Under the pieces are notes generated by a model. The model made no database searches and was not told the DNA's origin. It saw nothing but the letters and a program-made list of their open reading frames with translations. From an uncultured Eubacteriales bacterium (GTDB taxonomy: Bacteria; Bacillota; Clostridia; Christensenellales; Aristaeellaceae), in the NCBI GenBank assembly GCA_900540045.1, contig UQEF01000042.1:1-21932 (forward strand): a DNA stretch of 21,932 bases, in the 5' to 3' direction. This document shows positions 1 to 7,392 of this stretch, one piece after another. Position 1 is the stretch's first letter. Each line of letters starts with the position of its first letter. A program made the translations under genes and the position numbers.

Positions 1-708
1 CATCGTTGCGCCCTCGCGCGCGGCGATCTGATAATCGTTGGACATGCCCATGGACAATTCCCGCATTTCCACGCCTTCCACCGCTTCGTCCCGCAGGTGC
101 TCAAAGAGCGTCCGCATGCCCCGGAACAGGGTCGTCAGCACATCCGGCGGCGCCTCCAGCGGCATGATGCTCATCAGCCCCTCAACGTGGATATTGGGAA
201 AATCGCGCATCTGCCTGAGGAAACCAAGCGCCTCCTCCGGCGGCATGCCGCCCTTTTGCGGCTCCCGCGCAATGTTGATCTGAATCAGTGCGGGCAAAAC
301 GCGTCCGTGCTCCGCCGCGCGGCGCTGCACCTCCTGCGCCAGGGCGAGGCGGTCCAGTGTATGCAGCATACACACATGGTCTATTATACCTTTGACTTTG
401 TTGGTTTGCAACCTTCCAATCCAATGCAAACGAAATTCCGGCGCGATTTTTGGCAGCTTGGGCAGCGCCACCTGAGCCCGATTTTCACCAATATCCAGGA
501 TATTCAAGGCTTTCAGCTGGTTGATCACATCCGGGCCCACGGTTTTGGTAACCGCTACCAGACGGGCCGGCGGAGAATTTTGAAAGCGGTTTTTGTCCAA
601 TTCTTCCAAAACCTTCGACACGTTCCGACGAAGCACCTCCGGCTCCAGATGCTCCACAAGTCCAGCTGAGGCTTGCTTTTCAGGCGTTTCCTGCATTCTT
701 TCATCCAT
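1..708 (-). CDS. yggS: YggS/PROSC-family PLP-binding protein (3' end cut by window)
   Basis: Pyridoxal-phosphate-binding protein of the YggS/YlmE/PROSC family, a cytosolic PLP-homeostasis protein with an alanine-racemase-type barrel and no established enzymatic reaction. The window holds 236 codons from the ATG at 706-708. Visible hallmarks are the PLP lysine in VAVTKTV (about residue 55), IGENRAQ, the LHWIGRLQTNK segment (about residues 87-97) and the late SMGMSNDYQIAAREGAT motif. The reading frame is still open at base 1. Since the family is normally about 220-235 residues long and the final VRIG-type strand is not reached, only about ten or so residues should be missing. An AGGAAAGG box lies at 724-731, a rather long 15 nt before the ATG; a second in-frame ATG at 694-696 is possible. 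It follows the HlyD-like gene by 21 nt, so the two are probably cotranscribed. In many Bacillota yggS precedes sepF and ylmH, which would lie outside this window. Confidence 0.93.
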   Translation of the reverse strand, partial: MDERMQETPEKQASAGLVEHLEPEVLRRNVSKVLEELDKNRFQNSPPARLVAVTKTVGPDVINQLKALNILDIGENRAQVALPKLPKIAPEFRLHWIGRLQTNKVKGIIDHVCMLHTLDRLALAQEVQRRAAEHGRVLPALIQINIAREPQKGGMPPEEALGFLRQMRDFPNIHVEGLMSIMPLEAPPDVLTTLFRGMRTLFEHLRDEAVEGVEMRELSMGMSNDYQIAAREGATM

Positions 709-729
709 ATTTCGTCATCCACGCCTTTC

Positions 730-2301
730 CTACTTGAACAGCCGCACGGTCTGCCCGGCGGTAAGCAGCCCGGTTTGCACGGGCGATACATAGGCCTTTC
801 CGTTTTCCTGACGGTGTACGGTCACGGGTACGAAGTTCTGCGCGGTTTCCGATACCACCACCACACCCGTGGCGTTATTCTGGGTATAGAGCGCGCCTTC
901 GGGCACCAGCAGGCAGTCCACATACTCGCCCAGCTGGGCCTGGCACGTGCGCATATACAGCACGTCCCGCACATCGCCAATCACCGCCAGCCGAAGGAGC
1001 AGCTCCCCACCCGAACGGGTGAAGGATAGCACCTGCGCATCCACCACAGTATTGGTGAACTGCTCCAATACCAGCTTGTAGGTCGTGCCCTCCACAGGAT
1101 TCCAGTTGGTATTGCGCACCAGCATGAGCACGGCATAGTTGTTTTGTTTGACCAGCCGGTACAGGTTGGTGCGTCCGCGGGCGGCGGTGGAAGTTTCAGG
1201 CCGTTGGCCATTGATCATGGCGCGCACCTGCGAGGGGGTGTATTTTTCGTATTCCGAAGGCGTCAGCGCATACTCGAATCCGTCGGTATAAAAGCTGACG
1301 ATGCTTTCCTGCGTGGCCACCGTCTGGTTGATCCAGCTGTCGATACGGCGCTGTTGGTTGGTTTCATCGTCGTAAAGGCGGTTCAGGCGCATGTCGCTGG
1401 AGTACTTGCTGCGGAAATAGCTCTGCCGCTGGTTGATGGCGGTTTCCAGAATGGTTTCCTGGTTGCCAAGGTTGCCACGGGCGCCCTGCACCAGACTCCT
1501 GACCTCAAGCCCCCGCTCGATCACTTCGGTTTCCAGCCGGATCATCTTCTGATCAAAGTTGGTTTCGCTTTTGAGCAGCGTCTGCTGGTAGTCCTTGATG
1601 GCGTCGCGGCAGTCCTGCAGGGCAGTCATTTCCTTGGTGCTGTAGCCGGTGGAGTAGACATAGCAGATCACGTCGCCTCGATAGACCACGCTGCCCTCCT
1701 GAGCCACATAATCGATGTACTGCACGCCCTCCTCGTCGTAGGCGGTTTCGTTGCGAACGATCAGCGCATCGCCCGTATAGGAGGTGCCAAGGGTGCCCGC
1801 CTCCACCACAGCAGTGCTTTGCGCCGGGGTGCCCACCATATCTTTGAGAAAATACCACGCCGCGCCGCCGATGACCACCAGCGCCAAAAGCACCTTCCAC
1901 ACCTGTCCGCCGCCCTTCCCGGACGGCTTCTTTTTGCGCTTTTTGCGCCTGTGAGGCAACTCCTGAGCGGGCTGCTGCATGGTGGGCATGGCCGGAGCCT
2001 GCTGCATGTAGGCCTCATATTGCATCTGCTGAAGCTGCTCCGGCGTAAACATCTGCTGAAGCTGCTCCGGCGTGTACATCTGTTGCAGCTGTTCCAGCGT
2101 ATACATGGGCTGCGGCTGCTGATAGCCATATCCCGGATACGCACCTGGCTGGCCCTGCGGCCAGGCGGGCCCGCCCTGCCAGCCCTGTCCCTCCATACCG
2201 GGAGGCGTCTGCGGCGGCGTGCCGGCGGGCTGCTGCCAGTTCACGGGGCCGGACGGTCCCTGCGGATAAGGATTCTGCGGTTGATTGGGGTCCGATTGCA
2301 A
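730..2301 (-). CDS. HlyD-like membrane-anchored adaptor with repeat-bearing cytoplasmic tail
   Basis: A 523-residue protein of HlyD/membrane-fusion type. I place the start at TTG 2299-2301 because AAAGGAGG at 2312-2319 sits 10 nt upstream; an in-frame TTG at 2326-2328 would lie upstream of that site. Residues 1-65 are rich in Pro, Gln and Gly. Residues 66-92 are three tandem nonapeptides (MYTLEQLQQ, MYTPEQLQQ, MFTPEQLQQ). Residues 118-130 are strongly basic (RRKKRKKK). A single membrane helix follows at about 134-152. The outer part has a lipoyl/barrel-sandwich-like stretch around YIDYVAQEGSVVYRGD, then a charged, probably coiled-coil region and a C-terminal beta-rich part. The positive-inside rule puts the repeat tail in the cytoplasm. 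HlyD-like genes next to yggS are common in Clostridia, but no ABC transporter partner is encoded here, so the function is unknown. It sits between the sigma-factor gene and yggS. Confidence 0.82.
   Translation of the reverse strand: MQSDPNQPQNPYPQGPSGPVNWQQPAGTPPQTPPGMEGQGWQGGPAWPQGQPGAYPGYGYQQPQPMYTLEQLQQMYTPEQLQQMFTPEQLQQMQYEAYMQQAPAMPTMQQPAQELPHRRKKRKKKPSGKGGGQVWKVLLALVVIGGAAWYFLKDMVGTPAQSTAVVEAGTLGTSYTGDALIVRNETAYDEEGVQYIDYVAQEGSVVYRGDVICYVYSTGYSTKEMTALQDCRDAIKDYQQTLLKSETNFDQKMIRLETEVIERGLEVRSLVQGARGNLGNQETILETAINQRQSYFRSKYSSDMRLNRLYDDETNQQRRIDSWINQTVATQESIVSFYTDGFEYALTPSEYEKYTPSQVRAMINGQRPETSTAARGRTNLYRLVKQNNYAVLMLVRNTNWNPVEGTTYKLVLEQFTNTVVDAQVLSFTRSGGELLLRLAVIGDVRDVLYMRTCQAQLGEYVDCLLVPEGALYTQNNATGVVVVSETAQNFVPVTVHRQENGKAYVSPVQTGLLTAGQTVRLFK
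2026..2106 (-). repeat. Three tandem 27-bp coding repeats in the HlyD-like gene
   Basis: Three 27-bp units in frame inside the HlyD-like gene encode the nonapeptide M(Y/F)T(L/P)EQLQQ. The two copies nearest base 2026 are almost identical in DNA. The copy nearest 2106 has diverged at several positions, consistent with stepwise duplication from an older unit. Confidence 0.85.
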
Positions 2302-2334
2302 ACCCGCCAGCCTCCTTTCACATTCCAAGCTTCA

Positions 2335-3069
2335 TTATGCCTGGGCCTCCATGGCCCGCAGGCGGCTGAGCGCGCGCCGTTCCAGCCGCGACACCTGCAT
2401 CTGAGAGATGCCCAGGCGTCTGGCCGTTTCGCGCTGACCCAGGCCGTCACGATAGCGCAGGGTGAGCAATTCGCGCTCCGTATCTCCCACCTTGGACAAA
2501 AGCCACTGGGCCCATTCGCTGCGCTCCATGCGTTCAAAGCGGTCGTCCGCGCTGCCCAGCAGGTCGGACAGCTGGGTATCCCCCTCCTCGCCCACGGGCG
2601 TATCCAGCGACACCGCTTCATTTTGCGTGCGCAGGGCGAGCAAAGCCAGGAACTCCTCGGGCGCGATTCCCATGCGCTCGGACAGTTCCACAGCGGTAGG
2701 CGTTCGAAGATGCTCGCGCTCGAAGCGCTCCTGTTCCTGTGTCATCTGGTAAAGGCGCTGGCGCATGTCGCGCGGCATGCGCATCAGGCCGCTCTTGTCG
2801 CGCAGGTAGTTGCGCACGTCGCCCGTGATGGTGGGCACCGCGTAGGTGACAAAACGAAAGCCCCGCGACGGATCAAAGCGCTCCAGCGCCTTGAGCAGCG
2901 CCATGCCGGCCACCTGCTCCAGGTCCTCCGTTTCCACGCCGCGGCCGGAAAACTTGCGCGCCACGGCCCGCGCCAGGGGCAGGTAGTGCTCGAACAGCTC
3001 GTCCCGAAGGGCGGGATCGCGACTGGCGGCGTACCTCTCCAGCAGAGGAATCAAGTGCTCGTCATTCAT
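2335..3069 (-). CDS. SigB/SigF/SigG-family RNA polymerase sigma factor
   Basis: A 244-residue alternative sigma factor of the SigB/SigF/SigG group (sigma-70 group 3). Region 2 covers about residues 30-95, with EDLEQVAGMALLKALERFD and the diagnostic TYAVPTITGDVRNYLRD. Region 3 is about 98-165 and region 4 about 185-240, where ETARRLGISQMQVSRLERR forms the helix-turn-helix for the -35 element. I chose ATG 3067-3069 because GGAGCGGAGG lies just upstream; an in-frame ATG at 3100-3102 would overlap the end of the preceding gene. That preceding gene, 14 nt away, encodes an RsbW/SpoIIAB-like protein, the usual anti-sigma neighbour. No anti-anti-sigma (SpoIIAA/RsbV) gene is present. Without spoIIA or spoIIG neighbours it cannot be named as sigF or sigG. 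The short gap to the HlyD-like gene suggests that gene and yggS are in the same transcript. Confidence 0.93.
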   Translation of the reverse strand: MNDEHLIPLLERYAASRDPALRDELFEHYLPLARAVARKFSGRGVETEDLEQVAGMALLKALERFDPSRGFRFVTYAVPTITGDVRNYLRDKSGLMRMPRDMRQRLYQMTQEQERFEREHLRTPTAVELSERMGIAPEEFLALLALRTQNEAVSLDTPVGEEGDTQLSDLLGSADDRFERMERSEWAQWLLSKVGDTERELLTLRYRDGLGQRETARRLGISQMQVSRLERRALSRLRAMEAQA

Positions 3070-3083
3070 GGCTGCCTCCGCTC

Positions 3084-3473
3084 CTAGACGGGCATCGAGC
3101 ATTCAATGCCGTACACGCCGTCGCCATCCTCTTCCAGCCGCACCTGCGGCATCAGCGTTTCCAGAATCCCCAGGGTGATATCCAGATCCAATGCATCCTC
3201 TTCCTGTGTCCTCAGGCGCGAGAGCGCATGGAACCCAACGCACAACCGGCCATCCTTCACGCATGCGCGTACCTCGATCCATTCGGGGCGGCCGGCCTGA
3301 TGGAGCAGGCAGTCCATGGACTCACAGGTCACTGTGCGCAGATCGCCCAGCAGGTCCATGTCCAGCCCTGCCGCCATGCCCAGCCCGCAAAGCGTCATGC
3401 TGGCAACGAGGGCATAATCCTGACGTGCGGGAATGGTAAGCCGTACCTCGCGTGAAAGATCGGGTTGAATCAT
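3084..3473 (-). CDS. RsbW/SpoIIAB-like putative anti-sigma protein, degenerate ATP site
   Basis: A 129-residue protein whose layout follows anti-sigma kinases of the RsbW/SpoIIAB type: an opening LTIPARQDYALVASMTL strand and helix, a helix with ESMDCLL where the N-box should be, and a C-terminal LGILETLMPQVRLEEDGDG stretch resembling the GMGF...MENFMDEV segment of SpoIIAB. The family assignment is inference from these patterns and from its position directly upstream of the sigma gene. The ATP-site residues are poor: the N-box Asn (EAxTNAI in the family) aligns with Cys55, no clear G1-box DxGxG is visible, and the G2-box is reduced to TLG. It may therefore bind its sigma factor without being a functional kinase, or may have another role. 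The ATG at 3471-3473 is preceded by GGAGGTG at good spacing, and a sigma-A-type promoter lies just upstream (3506-3535). Confidence 0.7.
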   Translation of the reverse strand: MIQPDLSREVRLTIPARQDYALVASMTLCGLGMAAGLDMDLLGDLRTVTCESMDCLLHQAGRPEWIEVRACVKDGRLCVGFHALSRLRTQEEDALDLDITLGILETLMPQVRLEEDGDGVYGIECSMPV

Positions 3474-3503
3474 CCGGGCCCACCTCCAAGTTCATGGCAA
3501 CCT

Positions 3504-4265
3504 TTATTGTAACATATCCGTAATCATTTTGGCAAGAAGCAGGAAAAGCACGCAAAGCATCATCCCGCGCACAAACCGGCTGCCCTTCTTCAGCGTAAGA
3601 CGGCTCCCCAGCTGGGCCCCGATCATGGCGCACAGCCCGGCCGGCAAGCCCAGCAGCCACAATACATCCCCGGTCAAAAGCAGGCTGGTAAGGGCCGCCA
3701 GATTGCTGCACAGGTTGGTTACCTTGGCTGTCCCGCTGGCGGTGACATCCTCCAGGCCAAAAATGTGAACAAAAAGTAAAATCAGAAAGGTGCCCGTGCC
3801 AGGCCCAACCAGCCCGTCATAGAACCCCACGGCGCAGCCTATGCCCACCGCCAGCAGCATGGTGACGTGTGCGGTAAAGCGCTTATCCCCATGTCCCCTG
3901 CCATGTCCCCGAAGGGTAAAGAGCGCCGCCACTGGAATACAGCACATCACCAGCACACGCACCGTGTGGTCCGGCAGCTGCTTCATCAGAAGCACGCCCA
4001 GCGCGCTGGCCGCCGCTGCCGCAATGCCGGAGAACAGTCCGATCCGCCTTTCTATTTTTCCCGACTTTCCATATTGATACACCGCCAGCATCGTGCCCAT
4101 GGTGGCAGACAGCTTGTTGGTGCCGGCGGCCGTGCTGGCAGGCAGCCCGGCCAGATAGTAGGCCGGCAGCGAGATCAGTCCCCCGCCCCCGGCCACGGCA
4201 TCCACAAAGCCCGCCAGCAGCGCCAGCGGGCATACGATCAGAAACATGTCGGCGGCCAAAGGCAC
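3504..4265 (-). CDS. TSUP (TauE/SafE) family anion permease
   Basis: A 253-residue, almost wholly hydrophobic protein of the TSUP/TauE-SafE family. These permeases usually have 7-9 membrane helices and move sulfite, sulfoacetate or other small, often sulfur-containing anions; the substrate here cannot be told. The N-terminal repeat begins with the family-typical GFVDAVAGGGGLISLPAYYLAGLPASTAAGTNKLSAT pattern (key residues at about 19-55). The second repeat has the matching GFYDGLVGPGTGTFLI with TASGTAKVTNL (about 148-187). Translation starts at GTG 4263-4265, with GAGGAGG 10 nt upstream overlapping the stop of the preceding membrane protein gene. It is the last gene of the aspartate kinase operon. 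A link to sulfur amino acid metabolism through aspartate kinase is only a guess. Confidence 0.9.
   Translation of the reverse strand: MPLAADMFLIVCPLALLAGFVDAVAGGGGLISLPAYYLAGLPASTAAGTNKLSATMGTMLAVYQYGKSGKIERRIGLFSGIAAAAASALGVLLMKQLPDHTVRVLVMCCIPVAALFTLRGHGRGHGDKRFTAHVTMLLAVGIGCAVGFYDGLVGPGTGTFLILLFVHIFGLEDVTASGTAKVTNLCSNLAALTSLLLTGDVLWLLGLPAGLCAMIGAQLGSRLTLKKGSRFVRGMMLCVLFLLLAKMITDMLQ
3506..3535 (-). promoter_or_regulatory. Sigma-A-type promoter for the anti-sigma/sigma/HlyD/yggS operon
   Basis: Reading leftwards: -35 TTGCCA (3530-3535), an 18-nt spacer, and -10 TACAAT (3506-3511). It lies inside the last codons of the TauE/SafE permease gene (stop codon 3504-3506) and about 32 nt before the start codon of the RsbW-like gene, so the downstream operon can be read independently. 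Confidence 0.6.
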
Positions 4266-4270
4266 CTCGG

Positions 4271-5848
4271 TCAGGCCTCCTCAGTCTTTGGCAGATAGAG
4301 CATCGCAAGCACGCATGGAATGCATACGGCCATTGAGCACTGGAAAAAACGCGCATCGTCACCGCACAGAAGCAGCATGGTTCCAAGGTCGTAGCACAGC
4401 ACGGGCAGCGCCAGCGCCAGCACATCCACCCCCCGGCGGCGCAGCGCCCACAGCGCTACCAGCAGCATCAAAAGCAGCTGCACCCCGATGTTTTCCGCAA
4501 TCCAGCGCACCGGCGCCCATTCCAGCGGCGCGTCAATGACAGCCAGCGCCGCTTTTCCCAGCCGGTTCAGCGTCTCCCGGCCATACAGCGCCTGGGGCAA
4601 ATCGCCGGAGTTGCTTACGGTTTCATAGCCGCGGCCCTGGCCGGTCACGTCCCATACCAGACCGGTTACGCTATTGAACGTCTCAAACGCCAGACGTGGC
4701 CTGGCCAGCGCGGCACGGCCCGCCATGGATAGAATCTCCGTCACCGGGCGTTCGGCGATCAGTTCGCGGTCATAAGTGAATTTAATGCTGTTGTAGCGGT
4801 GAAGCTGATAGACGTCCTCCCATGCCCCGTCCGCAGCCAGGTCCGAGAGGAATGCCGATGTTTCCTCGTCCAGCGCCTCGGGCGCCTGCATGCGGATATC
4901 CCAGAGGATAGTCATGGGAATCCCCACGCTCTCTTCCGTGGTGTTGTCGGGATAGATCACGTCCAGCGCGCCATAGAGCGGCCCCCTCACCAGCACCAAC
5001 GCCAGCGCAGCGGCGCCGGCCGCCAACGCCGCGCCCCTGCGTCCCCACGGGAAGCACAAAAGCGCGCATACCAGCAGAGGCAGCGTCCATAGAATGGCAT
5101 TGTGGCGCAGCAGCGTGGCCGCGGCCAGTGCCAGGCCAAAAGCGACGGCGTTGCGTGGGCGCCTGAGCCATGCGCCGCGCGTATGCAACAGGTTGATCGT
5201 CTGTGCCGTAAGCACCAGCACGGCGGTGGTCATGGCGCTGTCCTTGCCCAGGAACATCAGGGTGTTGCGCACAGGCAGCGAAGCGCACACCAGTGTATGC
5301 GCGGTCAGCGCCAGCCAGGCCGGCACGCCCCTCCGCCGCAGCGTAGAAGTCAAATAGGCCATGGCCACGGAAAACGCGACGATCTGCATACACACCGCAA
5401 AGGGGTAGCTGTCCCATACCCTTGTGACCAGCCAGATCAGCAGCGTATGAAAAACGGGATGCCAGTTATTCAACTCACCGGAATGCGCCTGACGCCACTG
5501 GTTGGATGCATCATAGCTGACGCCTCCAGGCCAGCACGCCGCAAACGCGCAGCCAAAGATGACCGCCGAAACGGCCAGCGCCGCCCAAAAAACGCGCCGC
5601 CCGCCGCCGGGATGCGGCGCGGGCGACAGCCGGGCCAGCCGCTCGCATCCCTCTGACAGCAGGCGGCACAGGGACGCGCTGAGCACGGCAAACACGCACA
5701 GCGACGCCACCGTCTTAACGCCGCCGGTCAGAAAGCCGCTCTGGCTGAGATAGGTAGTATAGGCGATATACAGGGAAAGGCACACCGTGCAAATGCCGAA
5801 CCAACGACGGTGTGCACGGGATTGCCAGACGGTTTCGCGTTTTTTCAT
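4271..5848 (-). CDS. Multi-pass membrane protein, DUF6020-like, probable GT-C glycosyltransferase fold
   Basis: A 525-residue integral membrane protein with about a dozen predicted helices, starting with one at about residues 17-35. After the third helix comes an outer loop with WPGGVSYDASNQWRQA followed by ELNNWHPVFHTLLIW (about residues 105-140). An acidic residue after the first helices and an HP-containing stretch of this kind are typical of DUF6020 and related GT-C proteins, which use polyprenyl-phosphate sugars. A large soluble loop lies at about 285-440 and two to three helices close the protein, ending near PKTEEA. The family name is from memory of motif style, not a search. The start ATG 5846-5848 has GAGGATGG upstream. 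The gene sits 36 nt after the aspartate kinase gene and directly before the TauE/SafE permease. Glycan or teichoic-acid decoration would be a plausible role. Confidence 0.7.
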   Translation of the reverse strand: MKKRETVWQSRAHRRWFGICTVCLSLYIAYTTYLSQSGFLTGGVKTVASLCVFAVLSASLCRLLSEGCERLARLSPAPHPGGGRRVFWAALAVSAVIFGCAFAACWPGGVSYDASNQWRQAHSGELNNWHPVFHTLLIWLVTRVWDSYPFAVCMQIVAFSVAMAYLTSTLRRRGVPAWLALTAHTLVCASLPVRNTLMFLGKDSAMTTAVLVLTAQTINLLHTRGAWLRRPRNAVAFGLALAAATLLRHNAILWTLPLLVCALLCFPWGRRGAALAAGAAALALVLVRGPLYGALDVIYPDNTTEESVGIPMTILWDIRMQAPEALDEETSAFLSDLAADGAWEDVYQLHRYNSIKFTYDRELIAERPVTEILSMAGRAALARPRLAFETFNSVTGLVWDVTGQGRGYETVSNSGDLPQALYGRETLNRLGKAALAVIDAPLEWAPVRWIAENIGVQLLLMLLVALWALRRRGVDVLALALPVLCYDLGTMLLLCGDDARFFQCSMAVCIPCVLAMLYLPKTEEA

Positions 5849-5884
5849 GCGGCCATCCTCTTCGTCTTTTGCGCAGGCCCGCGC

Positions 5885-7216
5885 CTACCGCTGCTCCGCG
5901 CCGCCCACAAATTCGTGATAAATGGCGCGGATGGCGGGCTGGAAGTCGATGCTGTCCACGCCCACCAGAATGCTCAGCTCGCTGCTGCCCTGGTCGATCA
6001 TACGCACGTTGACATGCTCGCGGCTGAGCGCCGTGAACAGCCTTGCAGCGGTGCCGGGGTTATGGATCATGCCCCTGCCCACCGTGGCAATAATGCCCAT
6101 ATTATCATGGATGGTCACGGAATCGGGCTCGGTCAGCTCCATAATGCGCTTGACCACACGTTCGCGCACAGGCGCGAGCTCAGCCGTGGAAAGCACCACG
6201 CACATGGTGTCGATGCCCGTGGGCAGGTGCTCGAAAGAAAGGCCGTTCTCCTCCACAGCCTGCAGCACGCGGCGGCCGAAGCCGTGCTCGCTGTTCATCA
6301 TGGCCTTTTCCACGGAGATCACGCTGAAGCCCAGCCTGCCCGCGATGCCCGTGATGACATAGGGGTTCTTCTCTTCCACCGCCCCATGGGTAATCATGGT
6401 GCCGCGCTCGGAGGGGGCGTTGGTGTTGCGGATATTGGTGGGGATGCCCGCCCGGTGCACGGGAAACACGCTGTCCTCGTGCAGCACGGTCGCGCCCATG
6501 TAGGACAGTTCCCGCAGCTCGCGGTAGGTGATGCTGCGAATCGCGCGCGCATCGGGCACCACATGCGGGTCCGCCATCAGAAAGCCGCTGACGTCGGTCC
6601 AGTTTTCATACATATCGGCATAGGCCGCGCGCGCCACAATGGCGCCGGACACGTCGCTGCCCCCGCGGGAGAACGTGCGGATGCGCCCGTCCGCGCCGCT
6701 GCCGTAAAAGCCCGGAATCACTGCCCGGTCCGTATGCGCAAGCACTGCGGACAGCGCGTCATTGGTCCGTTCGCTGTCAAAGGCCCCGTCCTCGGAAAAG
6801 AAGATGTAGTCCTTGGGGTCCAGAAAATGACAGCCCAAATAATCCGCCAGAAGCAGGCCGTTGAGGTATTCTCCCCGGCTTGCACAATAGTCCTCGCTGG
6901 CCCCGGCGAGGAGATCGCTTTCAATTTTGTTCAGTTGAGAAATGATGTCCACCTTCAGCCCCAATTCGATTGCGATGGACACAAAACGCTCCCGAACCTG
7001 CGAAAAGGCGGGCGTAAAATCCTTTCCCTCCTGATAGAGGCGATAGGTGCGATAGAGCAGGTCCGTCACCTTTTCGTCGCCGTCAAAGCGCTTTCCGGGG
7101 GCGCTGGGCACCACGTAGCAGCGCCGTGTATCCATTTCAATGATCTGCCTGACCTTTACAAACTGGCCCGCATCCGAAAGCGAGCTGCCGCCGAATTTGG
7201 CCACGATCTTTCCCAT
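5885..7216 (-). CDS. Aspartate kinase (class III / YclM type)
   Basis: Aspartokinase, phosphorylating L-aspartate to 4-phosphoaspartate as the first step toward lysine, threonine, methionine and diaminopimelate. The 443-residue length fits monofunctional class III enzymes such as B. subtilis YclM (about 454 residues). The N-terminus has the nucleotide-binding KFGGSSLSD motif (residues 7-15), followed by VPSAPGKR, KVTDLL, the FSRGGSDVSGA substrate motif near residues 183-193, and WTDVSGFLMADP. Two ACT regulatory domains fill the C-terminus from about residue 295, including MMNSEHGFGRR and IDQGSSELSILVGV, so feedback inhibition is expected; the effector cannot be read from sequence. The ATG at 7214-7216 has GGGAGGGA upstream. 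A sigma-A-type promoter precedes it with a leader of only about 45 nt, too short for a lysine riboswitch or T-box. Two membrane protein genes follow in the same direction. Confidence 0.95.
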   Translation of the reverse strand: MGKIVAKFGGSSLSDAGQFVKVRQIIEMDTRRCYVVPSAPGKRFDGDEKVTDLLYRTYRLYQEGKDFTPAFSQVRERFVSIAIELGLKVDIISQLNKIESDLLAGASEDYCASRGEYLNGLLLADYLGCHFLDPKDYIFFSEDGAFDSERTNDALSAVLAHTDRAVIPGFYGSGADGRIRTFSRGGSDVSGAIVARAAYADMYENWTDVSGFLMADPHVVPDARAIRSITYRELRELSYMGATVLHEDSVFPVHRAGIPTNIRNTNAPSERGTMITHGAVEEKNPYVITGIAGRLGFSVISVEKAMMNSEHGFGRRVLQAVEENGLSFEHLPTGIDTMCVVLSTAELAPVRERVVKRIMELTEPDSVTIHDNMGIIATVGRGMIHNPGTAARLFTALSREHVNVRMIDQGSSELSILVGVDSIDFQPAIRAIYHEFVGGAEQR

Positions 7217-7268
7217 GGTCGATGTTCCCTCCCGGCCGTTAGGAGGCTCAAAGTCCTCACAAAGATAT

Positions 7269-7298
7269 ATTCTATCCGAAAGCGGGTATCAAAGTCAA
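7269..7298 (-). promoter_or_regulatory. Sigma-A-type promoter of the aspartate kinase operon
   Basis: Reading leftwards: -35 TTGACT (7293-7298), an 18-nt spacer, and -10 TAGAAT (7269-7274). Transcription would start near 7262, about 45 nt ahead of the aspartate kinase ATG. It sits just after the terminator of the upstream operon. Confidence 0.7.
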
Positions 7299-7326
7299 TC
7301 CCTGGTCCCGTTTCCGGCTGCATGAC

Positions 7327-7363
7327 AAAAAACCATCCCAGGGCCCTTTGGTCCGGGATGGTT
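7327..7363 (-). terminator. Rho-independent terminator of the ireB-ruvX-DUF1292-GNAT operon
   Basis: A perfect 9-bp stem, AACCATCCC (7331-7339) against GGGATGGTT (7355-7363), with a 15-nt loop. On the minus strand it runs straight into a run of six T (including the stem end) at 7327-7332. It lies 30 nt after the stop of the acetyltransferase gene and before the aspartate kinase promoter, separating the two operons. Confidence 0.85.
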
Positions 7364-7392
7364 CACGATATGCGGATCAGCGGCGCGCGGTG

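Noticed and set aside
2026..2106. CRISPR-like repeat array
   Set aside because: Units are directly adjacent without spacers and encode an in-frame nonapeptide repeat.
1144..3087. A 647-codon open frame on the plus strand opposite the HlyD-like and sigma genes
   Set aside because: It is antisense to two well-supported genes, its translation has no recognisable motif and is rich in His, Arg, Leu and Gly as expected of GC-rich shadow frames.
7217..7268. Lysine riboswitch or T-box before aspartate kinase
   Set aside because: Only about 50 nt lie between the predicted transcription start and the gene, with no long conserved stem array.
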